Assembly: GCF_036324505.1 (NCBI RefSeq)
Contig: NC_086368.1
Location: 10,171,421 to 10,235,420, forward strand
DNA length: 64,000 nt
Direction: 5' to 3'
From: Eleginops maclovinus
Lineage: Eukaryota; Chordata; Actinopteri; Perciformes; Eleginopidae
Shown here piece after piece: positions 1 to 16,900 of the stretch. The notes under the pieces are model-generated. The model did no database searches and had not been told where the DNA came from. It saw only the letters and a list, made by a program, of their open reading frames with translations. A program made the translations under genes and the position numbers. The number at the start of each line of letters is the position of its first letter. The stretch's first letter is position 1.

Positions 1-3018
<3,018 letters not shown>

Positions 3019-3793
3019 GATGATTTTCAAAAAAGGCAAAGATAGAAGTGTAAAAGGTAGTGATGTAGAGCCAAATGTTCTTCAGTCAAATCAATAAATA
3101 AGAGTCCTGGAGAGATAAAACGTGAGGAGTTACTTTAGATATGAACAGGTTCCACAGAAGACGCAGAGCTTATCCCACACACAGCAGCCAGCTTTAGCTT
3201 ATCTACCTCAAAGTCACGAGACCGTGAAGCAGCAGCTCCGCTACTTGTAATACGAGTACTACATCCCGTGGGCGTGCACAAACACGCATACCGGAACACC
3301 ATATACGGACATGACCATTCCAGTCATTATTCAACCTGATCTTACATACTAGTGAATTTCATGCAACACTAAACAGTTTGAATGTATTCGTTGTAAACTG
3401 AGTTTTATCGGAATAATGTCCGTGCAAATCAACTCAAAAGCGCAGCCAATAATGCAAATATGACTTTCTTGGGATTCACAATTTTTTCCCCCTGAAAAGA
3501 TAAATCTGCAAACACTATGCCAAGTAATTGTAAATTGTATAGCAGCAAGGTAGAGTTAAAGATAGAAATAAAAAAGAAAAGCAATTTTCATTCAGGTTCG
3601 ACTCATAACGTTTACAGAGCTATTTATTTAATACGTTAGCTGTTTCTAAACGTTAGCTAACGGTTGGATGGGGAGACAACCTTTCAGAACAATTCCGGGA
3701 CTTAATGCCAAAATTCGGCTATTGTAAACGAATAAATGACGCTTAAAGGCATAATCTTCTCAATTTAAACGTAACTCAAAAGTGTTTACTCAC

Positions 3794-3890
3794 CAAAAGA
3801 TTGTCTAGGATGGTTTTTGTAAGATTGTTTCGAGCTGTTAACTCCTGCTTCCGTGTGAGTCGGCGGTCTGACGATATATAGCTTTGAGCC
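3794..3890 (-). promoter_or_regulatory. slc25a22: Putative noncoding first exon and core promoter of slc25a22
   Basis: On the minus strand a splice donor (GTGAGT) ends a likely noncoding exon at about 3795. A TATATATC box at 3874-3881 would place the start near 3845. An inverted CCAAT (ATTGG) lies at about 3957-3961. The leader probably splices to the second exon, whose acceptor is near 3106 and which carries the ATG at 3018. The TATA and CCAAT strings and the donor are visible; the start site is inferred. Confidence 0.45.
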
Positions 3891-5478
3891 GAGAGAGTGG
3901 AAATTTCCATTGAGCTCTGGACGGGGGCGGACTCAAAAGTATGCAAACCTGGAGCTGATTGGCTAGTATTATTAAACCATCTCTATTTTCATTGGAAGAT
4001 GTAAAACTCAATCCACTAATGCACCAATCATGCTTCTCGTCTGAGTTAAGGGGTAGAGAAGATAAAAGAAACCATTGTTCGGAAAACATTTTTCTGAATT
4101 AATATTGTTAAAAGTAGAAGGGAAAAAAACGCTTAGCAGCTATTTAATCAGGATAACTCTTTTGGATAAGTTATCCCGAAAGTCAGCTCGGTATACTGAA
4201 GGATTTTAAGGTTAAGATTATCCTGTTCCTGGTCAAGGTCCCATTGTCTGTGTGTTAAGATCATCATCCTGGCATTAAGATCATTCTGGAACATTCTGGT
4301 AAACTTGATTTGGGTTGTGACTACCTGGTTATCTAGAATAATCCTAATTACATTATTCTAATTGATCCTATTGTGGGTTTAAAGTAACTAAACACATTAA
4401 TGTAAAATATGCTTCTTTTTTTTGTCCAACTACATACTTCTGACAGACAGAGTTGTTATAACCAGCTAAATATATATATATATATGTTTACATACAAACC
4501 ATATTAAAAAATACAGCACATTGTTACAAGGAATTACCCAACAGTATGCAACAGTTACAATGAGCTCCATGCAGTTTTACCCTGCCTTCATGTCAATGCA
4601 TTAGTAACAATCATTATAATATAATGCATACAATAAAAAAACATTTTCCTTAAGGAAGACAGACATGGTGTGGGGAACAACTGAGACATAGCGTTAATCA
4701 CATTAGTGTATAAGGGAATTGGGCAGCTCTGTTAAGGTGTCCTTAATCAAGACCCTAAACTCACAAGTTTGCTTTTGTGTATAAGACATTGGCAGGGAAC
4801 CCAAAGAATCTGCAAAGTCATGTTTTATAGGCTCTGGCAGGTACCAACTTATTTACATATTTTTTGACTCAACCTGTTCATGTCAGGCTAGAACAAGAAG
4901 GTTTAGCACAAAAAGAGAAGGTTAAACCAGGAAAAAATGTGTATTGAATTACTCAAAGGGATTTTTCCAGCGTTTTGTTGCAGAGCATCTAGTACATTCT
5001 ACAGAATAGGTTTTAGTTGCAGATGATCCAAATGCACCGCACCCACAAACCGGTTGTGCCCTAGTCAAATTATGCTAAAGGCAAGAGGGCTCTTGTTTAA
5101 ATGTCAACTGGTTTATCTCAGATGTTGGTGTGCAAGGTAAAGAAGAAACATACCAATGTATGACTGATAGCAAGAAATGTTGCAACAGTGTGTGCTACAT
5201 CTGTAGGTTGGGTAATTAAGCTACTCTCATTGACAGCCTTCTTACACTAACATAGCTGATTTGTATATGGTTTTGGACATTTTTTTTAGGAAGTTTAGGG
5301 TGTATGATTAAGTTCAATAAAACTAATCTGAGAAGATTGCTAGTGAAGAATGGGAACGCTCCTTCACTTGTTGTTATGTATTTTATTTAGATAAAAAACA
5401 ATTACTAAATGTAACAATAAACGTTGCACTACTAATACTTTTGTTCTAAAGAGCATCCCTCCATCTTTGTGTGAGTGA

Positions 5479-5587
<109 letters not shown>

Positions 5588-7528
5588 CTCACAGGAAGGA
5601 AGTAACTTTATGATAAAAGTCATCCATCAGTTATGTAAATGTGTTATGAAGGCACAGTAAACATCTAAAATTGTATGCCATACTATAGCTTTGTTAAGGT
5701 GTACTTGCACACAGTGGTTTAAGGAGCTAAATGCTCACAGTTTAGCATGTCAGCATGCTATCATTTGCCTATTAGCAGTGAACACGAGCTACAGCTGCAG
5801 ATGATGGGAGTGTTGTATGTTTTCCAGGCATTGGGTCATCAATTAAACTATTGCAAAAGTTGAAATTCTGACTTGATCTACGTGCTAATGGAAACAATAT
5901 AGTATCATCAATTTTGTTACAGTTCATCCTGAAGGGAACATGAATGCGTGTACCAAAACAATCTTAATCCATTCAATAGCCACTGAGATATTTTTGTCTA
6001 GACTAAAAAAAAGTTCACATTTGTTCTAGTTGAATAAACACAATACAAACAAAACTGTATGGTTTGTCTGAGTGAAAGAGTGTTCGGTATGTGCGTCACA
6101 TGGCCTGTTTCTCCTGGATTGCTGATGGAAGCAAATTCCAATTCATCCACTGCTTTTTCCAGTCTGATGATTTTAGAGTTATGTCAGGTCAACTTTTTGT
6201 AAAAGGTGTACAGTATAATCAACCATCTAACTTATATAAGTTTATGAGTAAAGCCCTGCTGGATCATATAGATTCATTGAACAACATTTTTTTTCACATT
6301 CATAGGATGAACCTTATGGAACTCTTTTTAAATAAAAAAAGTTTAAAATGCTACAGATTGATATATTTACTGTGCTGAAGATACGAGCAAGAATAAAATG
6401 TAAGCAGATTTTAACAGATGTTGGTTATAGGAAAAGAAGCAATATTGAAACTGATAAACAAAGACATAAACAATGCACCATAAATCAACGAATGGCTATT
6501 TTGTCAGCAGACTATCAAGGTCAACCTGTAACCTCAAGGTTATGGGCTACAGGGCTCAGCATAGAAAACTGGTTTACATTCATTCTTACCCACACTTAAC
6601 TAGACCACATGTGGTTTGTTCCACTTCTGCCCCAAGGTTTCTAACTTTATGAATTGTGTTAGGGATAAGCGAGTCATAGCTTGAAATAGGGAGCAATGCA
6701 GATGGATAACTTTTGTTCACGGATGAAAGTGAAACAGAAATGACCTTTCTGCCATTCCTTTAAAATCTGTGTTTTTGGCCTTCAGTTCACCAGCTTCCTG
6801 TTTTATATTTTATTAAATATCTCAAAATGTGAAAAGCTGCAAGAGTGCCAGCACCAATGAATAACACTTATAATGCTCAGATTCATACAGTTAGAGTCTG
6901 AGCCATATGCAAGAGGGTTCTTAAGTCAACAAAGTAAAACTTAAATATGCAAATGAAATTCTCACTCACTTGGGAAATGCTGTAAAATACAAAAGTGAGA
7001 GAATATCAACTAAGGTGATGAAAGAGCAATGTCACAGGGTTCGACATGATGGACTTCACCGAGAATCTCAACTTTGAACTGCTGTGCTATTAATAAGCTT
7101 CAGCTGTCTCCCTCCAGAATTCCCTGTGAGGATGGGAAACTACACATAGACGCTGTACTGGGATTAGACAATCTACTCAACAGATAAAGACTACTGTCAT
7201 ACTGTAATTTTGGAGATTGGTAATAAATCTTCTGCCTTATATGTGTGGATCAACAGGCTCACTGATAATCATTTTAGTTAGAAGAGGGGAGTTAACAATC
7301 ATGTGCCTTCAGAATGACTGATGTGGCAAATATAGTATCCTGAGGTGACATTGTGGAGTGTCATGGCCTTGTGATTGTTATGTAGAAGACGGAAAGCTAC
7401 AGTAGGGTTCTGAACAGGATGTGATTAAGTCAAACACAGCTTAGTCAGAGAGCTATTTAGAGATGTCAGCTTTAATTGAGTTAAATTCAAAGTATCCCTC
7501 TCAGAGTAAACATAATACGTCTGGGAGT

Positions 7529-7563
7529 CACACACGCACGCACGTACACACGCACACACGCAC

Positions 7564-7604
<41 letters not shown>

Positions 7605-7650
7605 CACACACACGCACGCAAACACACGCAAACACACACACACACTCACA
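7529..7650. repeat. Interrupted CA/CGCA microsatellite
   Basis: CA-rich tract broken by CGCA and CGTA units and by CAAA interruptions, typical of an older, degenerating CA repeat. It lies about 270 bp beyond the tshb stop codon, so it could be inside or just past the tshb 3' UTR. Confidence 0.93.
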
Positions 7651-7918
7651 AGGGTACAGGGGGATAAATAATGACGCTGACTAAAATATGCGCCAGGATC
7701 AACCCCGCATTGTAAAGTGAGTAGCAGGGCTGCAGCACAGGCAGGCTTGGCAGCAAAGACACAATAAACAGTTGGGTACAATAGGTACAGACAGTGTTGA
7801 TAACTCCGTATCCATCACAAACTAAAGGATGATGTTTGTTTCATCTGAAAACATTCATGACTCATACAGCTGCTAGGTCGTTTTAACAATAAGAAGAGAT
7901 AAGCTGATAACAGGAGAA

Positions 7919-8994
7919 TCAGAAAGGGATTATGTAGTTGCTCTGGCCAGGGTATGGGTAGAGACGTCTTACTGGTTTGGTACAGCGAGCTCCGCCAGCG
8001 CTGGCCCTGTGTGCACACTCATCTCTGTCGGTCCTGCAGTCCCCACAGTGGCAGCTGAGGGCCACGGGGTAGGTAAAGACGGGGTTTGAGTCGACGGGGC
8101 AGCCGGGCAGTATGGCTGCACGGTATTCCACCTTGTCATAGGTACAGCCTCGCTGGATCATGAAGCGTGTGCGGAATGGGTCCCTCAGGTTGCTGTCCTG
8201 CTTACGTACACAAACACATTCATTATCTTACAATACAATGCCTTTAGAACACACAACTTTTATGTAGATTTTTATCTCAAAGTGGGACTACTCCAGCCGG
8301 GACTGTCTCTATGTCACGGGTGAGGCCAAGGCCCCCTTAGGCCCCTAGATCAATAGCCAACAGACAGATTTATATTGAGGTTGAAACTGAAGTGTTGATT
8401 ATTGTGAACTGTTCTTGGTAAATAAATAATGTGACAAGTTTGTTTGTTAAATGTTACTTTCTTTTCTCAAAGATCACCTATGTTTGACTGTTCCTTCCCT
8501 TCAGGATTTTGCACATTTAATACATTTAAATGTACATTTTAAACATATTAAATAACATAATGAAATATAAATATAATTAAATCTGTTTGTAGTTCATTTG
8601 ATTCTTAGGGTAAGGTGATTTCTATTTTCTGAAATATTTTTAAAAGGTACTTTCTACACGGTTTAATGATCAAACAGAAATGTGTTTTTTAAAAATGTCT
8701 TTAAGTGGATTTACAACTTTAAACCAATCACAGTTTAGAATTTTTATTAATGGTGAAGTTCTTTTACCTTTATATCAATTACTTTCCTTTAGGACATTTT
8801 TCTTTTTTCCAGCTGAAGAAATGAATACATACCTTTGAGTAGCAAAATCCCATGCAGATGGTTGTGTTGATCGCCACACAGTAGTCACACTCCGGCCTTT
8901 CCACATACATGGTGAAGTCTGTGGGTAAACACATGGGAACAGCTGGGCTGAACATCAGGAAAAGGAGCCAGCAGGTGAACACTGCAGTCTCCAT
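7919..8994 (-). CDS. tshb: Thyrotropin (TSH) beta subunit
   Basis: Secreted pituitary glycoprotein hormone subunit that pairs with the common alpha chain to drive the thyroid. Two coding exons: 8994-8833 and 8197-7919 (TGA stop), giving 146 aa, the usual fish length. METAVFTCWLLFLMFSPAVPM is the signal peptide region. The mature part has all twelve cystine-knot cysteines, a CMGFC loop in place of the mammalian CAGYC, one N-glycosylation site (NTT at residue 43), the GCTYDKVEYR block and a tail ending NYIIPF. The intron falls after Lys of YSK, as in other glycoprotein hormone beta genes. TSHB rather than FSHB/LHB is chosen because of the ECDYCVAINTTIC block and the PYPGQSNYIIPF tail. This is the main teleost form (often named tshba). 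Confidence 0.96.
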
Positions 8995-9033
8995 GTCAAG
9001 CAAAGGGATTTTCTTTCCCAAATCAACTTGGGA

Positions 9034-9222
9034 ACTGCATGGAAAGGAAACATAAAGACACAAATGATCAACCAGAACAGCAAGGACACAAAGTTTAGTA
9101 TCTTCATGATTGTTAGTTCCTTTTTGCGTGTGAGAGTCACCTGCTCCAGAGATGTGGGGACCTGTGGGATGATTGTCTGAACATCCCTCATGAACAGTAT
9201 TTATGCAAACTCGTTATAAACC
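9034..9222 (-). promoter_or_regulatory. tshb: Putative tshb core promoter and noncoding exon 1
   Basis: On the minus strand a TATA-like CATAAATA lies at 9199-9206. About 30 bp downstream begins a probable noncoding exon (roughly 9175-9142) ending at a GTGACT donor. The acceptor ending TCCATGCAG at about 9035 opens the exon that carries the ATG at 8994. The ATGCAT-like strings near the TATA box resemble Pit-1 sites, but that is only suggestive. Confidence 0.5.
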
Positions 9223-9229
9223 TCCTGTA

Positions 9230-10985
9230 TCCAAGGTAGCACTTATCTTCTATCTGTGACGAACAGGCAGGCTCAGTGTTTAGTCCATTAGGTGGATGAC
9301 ATGAATTAATAATTATTTTTAATGAACAAAGTTTATGTAGAAACAAAGCAAAGTGATGTAATTGACTCAAGCCTGGGCAGTAACGCTGTCCACTAGATGT
9401 CTCAAATTGCCTAAAAGCATACTTTCTTGAAAGAATGCATACTTTGTAAAGAGCTTTTAAATTTTAACCCAAGTTTTAGTTGTTTTTCCAAAACAAACCT
9501 AATCTGTCTCTCATTTGGATAAAAATTAACTATAGAAAAAAAGACTTTTTGAACTACATAACACTTCTGAGCACTTCTGTCAATGTGCATGTGGCAATGA
9601 TGCTTCAAGCACTGTTGGCTATAAAAACCCACACCAGTCAGCAAAATGTATACAAGACTTTCACAAACACGGGTAAAACATTCAGAGCAGGTTTATCTTA
9701 TCTTTTCTTATAGTACAGTAAGTAAATTGAAAACTGCAGCAGTAGACGTTGCAGTTTATCTCTAAACGTCAAATAGATAGAGACTTGAAGCTACTGACAA
9801 GTCAGTACGACCACTTGAGCCAGATCTGCATGGATTTCCTTATCCATATTTTTGTTTAATGATTGTCAAGGATAGTCAAAGTCTCTCTGATACATTCTTT
9901 TATGTCAATCTTGTGTTTGTTTTTTATCTCCTCGTCAGTTAAAGTTCAATAGGATTTCATTTAATTCCTTGGCTGTGTTGTAAAACGTTCAGTTTCAGTC
10001 CATTTTGGCCACCCATTTTCTTCTCCCCAGCCCTCATTTACCTTTACAAACATTAACAGTATGCACCATTTCCCATTAACTTTCTAAGATCTGACTGGAA
10101 CTGATGAGCTCATCAAGAGTTGCTTGCATGAAATCAACCACAAAATCGCTATTCAATAGATTACTAATATTAAAAGAAATGACACTTAATATCTGTTGTA
10201 CTAACATGAAGGTGAAGAGATTACATAAATTGTTTCCTTCTTATCTGCGATATTTTTAAAGGTAGTTGTCACTCTGTGGTCTTGAGTTCGCAATGATGTG
10301 CACAACTAGTAATAGCCAAAAATAAAATGCAGACGAGCAAATTAAGCAATGGTGATTAGATAAGCCAAAGTGACCAATGATAGAGGTTCGACCTGCCCTG
10401 CCTTCGGAAAATAGTCAAATAAGCAATATCTACAGAGTAACCTGCAGTCGTTTAAAGTCCCGACAGTGAATGGAGACGTCTTGACAACATAAAGAATCTT
10501 GTTTGGTGTCAGCACAAACCCCAGGAGCACCACCTTTTACAATCACTGGAAGGCTGACTTCAGTACCATGTGTCCTTGATGGATTATTAACTAAAGTAAG
10601 CTAATCTTTATGGTCTGTAGAAAACTTCACAGTGGCCAAGACACCTGCAGGAAATGCACAGTGGTTAAAGCGTCTTATTCCTCTACTATCAGCTGGAGAC
10701 TTTGACAGTTGGATTGGCAAAGCAGAAAACAGCGTAAGACTAACACCTCGAAGACAGGATTTTTCTCTTCTTTGTTGAAGATTTGAAGAGACTGTTTTAG
10801 GATGTGTGCAGTTTATTTAGACCCGTCTCACAGTGTGTGAAATGCTGGCTTTCTCTGCCTTCTATTTCTGTACTGGAATTAACGAAAAATTCAGGCTAAA
10901 TTAAATGTAAGATCCTTCAACGTGAGAAACAATAAATAATACAGAAGGCTGCGTAACAAGAGTTCAGAGAGCTGCTAAACTAACT
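9230..10985. other. Intergenic region between divergent tshb and the SLC5 gene
   Basis: About 1.75 kb between two genes read away from each other, so both promoters lie here. No coding exon recognised. The last 100-300 bp before 10986 probably hold the SLC5 leader, but I cannot place its start. Confidence 0.5.
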
Positions 10986-13900
10986 ATGGCTGGTACAGGT
11001 GGTCCAGTGGCCACTTTCTCTGTGTGGGATTATGTGGTGTTTGCGGGAACTATTTTGGCTGCAGCCGGCATTGGCCTTTTCCAGGCCATCCGAAGCCGCA
11101 AGGAGACCAGCAGTTCTGAGTTCTTGCTCGGTGGACGACAAATGACAGCTGTGCCTGTTGCCATGTCGCTCACTGCCAGCTTTATGTCTGGCATCACGGT
11201 CATCGGCACACCGGCTGAAGCCTACCGCTTTGGAACTGCATTCTGGCTGTTCGGCTTCTCCTATGCCATCATGTCTGCCATCACCGCTGAGGTCTTTGTC
11301 CCACTTTTCTACAGACTGGGAATCACCAGTGCCTATGAGGTACGGATATGTCACAGTAAATGATTATAATATCATAAAAGCTGGCACAAAATACCTTGGA
11401 ATATAAGAATTATTGGAGCATGCATGCTTTATTGATGGGCGGGAGTACAATACTTTTACAAGATGTGGATGCATTCTATTTCGCAACATGGCTGTAGTTA
11501 GATTAAAGGGTTTTACTGCTATCCATTGCTGTATACAATCCAACTGCTATAAAAGCATTTCCCCAGAAAATTGGGCGGACACTGGAGTTGAAAAAAAAAA
11601 GAAAAACACTTTGAATATTGTGCAAATATGGATGTATTTGTTTAAACCAAATCACAGCTTACTGAAGTGTGACTGTCTTTTTTCCTTCCATTTCTAGTAC
11701 CTGGAGCTTCGTTTCAGCCGGCCCATTCGTTTGATTGGGACGTCAATGTACATTGTTCAGACGGTAACTAAATCATGCTTTTAAAACGTATTCATTGATT
11801 TTTTTGTAATTAGATCATTCAAAATAACATGGTTAATGTAACATGGTGAAAAGCACCTGTTTTACTTCATGTTGAATTGATATACCCATTTCAAGATGAA
11901 TATGAATCACAGTTGACGTGTTTCCACCTAATCAGCTAATGGGAGCACTTTTTTTCAGGTCCTGTACACCGGCATGGTCATCTACGCGCCAGCTCTCGCG
12001 TTGAATCAAAGTAAGTCCATAAATGGGCTGCAACAGCTATGATTAAAAGGTTCTTCAGTCGTCCGGAGGTAACCTGTGTTAGTCTAGATCTGATTTGGCC
12101 TGATAACAGAGTTTGTACTGTTTACTGATAGATAGGAGAGATGTTTCCTGGTCTCATGTTTAATTTTAACACAGAGTGAGTTTGTGTTTCCTTTTAAATA
12201 AAGGAAAGATTCATAGCTATAATCAAGTTAAAAAAAACAAGGATAATTGCAACATTTCAGGGAGGTTATGAATATCCTCGAATTCACTCAAATGTGTCAT
12301 GGTGTTATTTATGTCTCAATTTGTTTGTTTTGAAATCATAATGGAGTATTTTTGTGGTTACTCAGTCACAGGGCTTGATCTATGGGGAGTGCTGGTGGCC
12401 ACAGGAGCAGTGTGCATCGTCTACTGCACTTTGGTTAGTATTCTGCATTTAATTGAATACTTATTGTAATGAATTAATGTTCTGCGTACCAACAATAAAC
12501 AAGAAGAGTATCATTTACAAACATAGTCTAAAATCGCGTTTCTATTTCCAAAGTTTAAACTAAACTTGTTGTGATTATTTTATTTATTTTTTACTGATTT
12601 TACACACCTAACTAAGTGAGCGGTTCATAAAACCGTCAGATCTCAAAGTCGAAGTTCAAAGTCCACATTATTGTCAAAGTTTGCACATGTGTTATACATA
12701 CAGAAAATTGAAATACCGTTTCTGGCAGTCCCACAGTGCAAATATAAACAAGAACATATAACATAATAAGATAAGAGCGTAGAAAAAAGGGGGGGGGTGT
12801 ATAAAAACAACAACTTGGTAATATATACATATGTTAGACAACTGCTTGTGACACTAACATTTCCAAAGCTTATTTATAATTGTACAAGTTTGAACATCAC
12901 AGCGAGCCTCAACTAGATCTATAACATTAGTTGGAAATAATAAACTGACAGTAACTTGGATTTGTTTCAGGGCGGTCTGAAAGCAGTGATCTGGACGGAC
13001 GTAATGCAGATGGTGATCATGCTGGCAGGTTTTGTGGCGGTTATAGCCCGAGGAGCCGTTCTGCAGGGAGGCTTGACGAATATTTGGGAAGATGCCAGCA
13101 AAGGAGGCCGACTAGAGGCGTTTGAGTAAGTACGCCAGCAGAGTTGTGTCGGATAGTATTTGTTGTTGGTTGGTTTTAAACGGATTATGATGTCAGATGG
13201 GTGGGGCTGGCATAATCAGATCAACTAGACTGAAGTGATGGAAAAACAAATGAGATTAACTTTCTGTTAATTGCTTCCTGTGACTGACTGCATGTGTAAA
13301 AGAATGGAAGGTTCACTGGAAAATGTTGTGCACATAATTAAATATCAATCATTTCTGTTTATTCACTGAAAAAACTGTAACGTTGACATAAGTGTTTTAT
13401 GTCAACAAATGAGACACAGTTAAATTAGGTTAGAGGAAAGCAATAATATAAAGATGAACCTCATACGTTTTGCTTCAACTTAATATTATTACCTTCAACT
13501 AAACTAATACAATTACGGACATTTGTTGACATAATACATTTAATTAAATTCAACTTTTTTTCAGTATCCTTTTCAAAGACCTCGCATTAACAGATGTTTG
13601 TGTTGTTGATGTCCCCAAATAATCAATCCTTACAAATTATTGACTTTTATCACAGCTTTGACCCCAACCCTCTGAAGCGACATACTTTCTGGACTATCGT
13701 CATCGGTGGCAGCGTCATGTGGGTGTCCATCTACTCGATCAACCAGTCCCAGGTGCAACGCTACATCTCCTGCAAAACCTTGAGACATGCCAAGATGTGA
13801 GCGTCACTGCAATGCAAACAGTACATTGTTAGATGTGAGCAAAGGTTTGTGCACTGACGCATCTTCTTTAACATCCCAGGTCTTTGTATGTGAACATGGT

Positions 13901-16900
13901 TGGCCTGTGGCTAACTGTGAGTCTGGCTGTGTTTTCTGGCCTCACCATGTACTCAGTTTACAAGAACTGTGACCCACTTGAAAACAGTGATATAGGCACA
14001 TCTGACCAGGTAACCACAGCTGCTATTGTCTCATCATCTCATGGTCATCATGCTGTGTGTCACAAAGCATTATTGTTAACTGTAAAATGGTTCTTCTTTG
14101 GAAACCAGATGCTGCCGTACCTTGTTATGGATATCCTGGCTGCCTACCCGGGAATTCCTGGATTGTTTGTGGCTGCTGCATACAGTGGTACCCTTAGGTG
14201 AGATCTGAGAAAAACATGGACATTTTTAATACTTTCTAAGGAATAAGGAAATGATCTTGTAGATAAGATGCAATGGTGAGTAAATATGAGCTGGCAGTAC
14301 CTGGGTTATGTTTCTTCCTGACGAATGAACCAGTCATTGTTGTGTTCAAGTCATTTTATCCACACATGACGCACGAAACGACCATCTGCATGCTACTTGA
14401 GACTAATCCTACCTGTAATCTAAATTTCCATCTATATGCGCAAGTCATCCTCTTCTGTTCAGAAAGGCTAAACGATAACTTTTGTATATTTTTCAGCACG
14501 GTGTCTTCCAGCATTAATGCTCTTGTTGCTGTCACTATGGAAGACTTTATTCTTCCAGTGTTCAAAAACCTCACAGAGAAGCACGTTTCCTGGATGAACA
14601 TGGGTCTCAGTAAGTTAAAAATACGCTCACATTTGCACAATCTGCAAAAGTGTAATAATGTGTTAACTACCACTAAGGGACATTTTTTCTGAAGAAAACT
14701 GTTCTTTACAACCTTACACATCTCATTATGTAAGGGGATTAGAGTCAGTCCTGACCATAAATACCACAGTTATTATCTTATAGTCTGACTCCATGAAGCT
14801 CAAAAGATACCAGTAGTTACTAAAGGGAACCATTATCTTATCATGTTATTCTTCAAAAGACATATCCGTTTTGCCAGTTCCACTGTTCAAGTTACAACAT
14901 GAACAGAAATACGGTAATAAAATACATTAAATCCTTATTTGTGAAAAGTTTCTACAAGCAGATTTTGCAAAGCACATCAGTGTGCTAACAGTGGTTAATG
15001 CGTTTCATCAGGTAAATTAGCTGGAAATAATCTGAACCGGTTGAAACATGTAGGTAAGCTTGGGAGGATCAAAGTTGTGGTTTCCATTATTTATCCAAGT
15101 AGTTACTGTGAAGTTAAACCCTTTATTAGTTACACATAGGATATATTTACTACAAGTTGCATTACCAAGTGTTAAAAAAAGATTAATGGATTAAGTACAC
15201 ATATTCATTTTGCGCAAACTTGCCCTTCACAGGTCCATGTGTTTCCTTCCTAATGTAATTCTTTATGTGTAGCGTCTCCTGACAGCCCCCAATCATATGC
15301 ACAATTGTTTTGAATATATAATTAATGCCTGAGAACTGACATTTATTAACTACATTCAATGCTTATGACTTTTCAAGAACAGATACCCTGGAAATCCAAG
15401 ACAACATTCAAAATACATTACAACCAAAATCCACAAAACATTAGTCTCTGCCTTTGAAAGCAGTTTAGATCCTTTCTTTCATCTCAGTAATGTTGATTTG
15501 AACATCTCCCAGGTGTTTTCTTTGGTGCCGTGTGTATTGGGATGGCTGGAGTTGCATCAGCCATGGGAAGCATTTTGCAGGTGAACACCTTGCACCAACA
15601 CTACTGCTTTCATGCATTGCTCTACTGCCCCACCAAGAGCTGAACATCATGAACTACAAGCCTTCTAAAAGTTTACTGTTCACAGGCAGCTCTGTCCATA
15701 TTTGGCATGATCAGCGGGCCTCTTCTTGGTCTTTACCTATTAGGCATGCTATTCCGCACATCAAATTCAATAGTGAGTATTTCCCTTTACGCGAGCATTC
15801 CTTTTGAATTGTGACGCATCCAGGAAGTATTTGACTGCAGCCATGTTTGCTTTGCAGGGAGGGCTCGTGGGAATGATCATTGGTCTGGTGTTGACTCTGT
15901 GGGTGGGGGTTGGAGGCCAGATTTACCCCCCGACAGCTGAAAGGACAAACCCTCTCCCAGTCACCACTGTGGGCTGCAACAACACAATGAGTCAAAACTT
16001 CACAACCCAAGCTCCGTGGACCAGTCCCGTGACTCTGACCTCACAGCCCGAGTGAGTTATTGATGACACACAGGGGCATCTGCTGCCACTCACATGATAT
16101 GAGTCGATAGGAACATAAGCATATTAATTGAGCAAATGTATACAACTTATAGAAATGATTCCAGGCTTCATATCTGACCCACAAACACTTCCATTTTCCA
16201 GTTTATTACCAGAAGTAAAAACTTTAAAACCTATATATATATATTTAGCTGTTACCAAGGATGAATGCTCACAGAGGGAATGCTTGAACTTTACAATGCT
16301 GTATCACTATATTTATAAATGTCATTACACTGACATTTCAGAAATAGATTTTTATACAGGGTGAAGATGTATTTCCGAATACATTTGTAAATACAATATG
16401 CATATGTGGTGACGTGGCGGTGAAGCCCATATGGACTTGGCTTGGGAACCGGAAGGTCACCGGTTCGAGTTCCCAAAAAAAGAGAAGAAAGTGCTACCTG
16501 AGCAAGGCACCGTTCCCCACACTTTCTCCCCGGGCCGTACACAATGGCAGGCCACTGCTCCTAACACTGAGATGGGTCAAATGCAGAATGTAAATTTCTC
16601 CTCTGTTACATTGATAGAGACAATATCCAAAGAACCTCAGTCTACATTTATATGTGAACTTGAGCAGCAGATACTTGCTTTATTTATAGGAAAACTGTTT
16701 GAAAATCAACTATTTGAATAAGCTATTAATTCCTAAGGGCATTTTAAAAATAGCAACTATTCTCATGTTCCAGTTTATTAAAGTGATCATTTGCAGATGT
16801 TTTTCTGCTTTTATATTATTGCTGTTTACTGAATAAAAATGTGTCGGTTGGACAAAACTAATTATAAAACAAATAATCGATAATAAGGATAAACAATAGT

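Noticed and set aside
10980..11354. 124-codon frame on the minus strand
   Set aside because: It is the antisense shadow of the first SLC5 exon, whose product is clearly recognised on the plus strand.
14273..14721. Open frames on both strands around 14.3-14.7 kb
   Set aside because: They cover intron sequence plus SLC5 exon 9; only 14497-14609 on the plus strand is coding.
16414..16476. tRNA gene
   Set aside because: B box is good but the A box and acceptor stem do not form; the downstream body shows it is a SINE.
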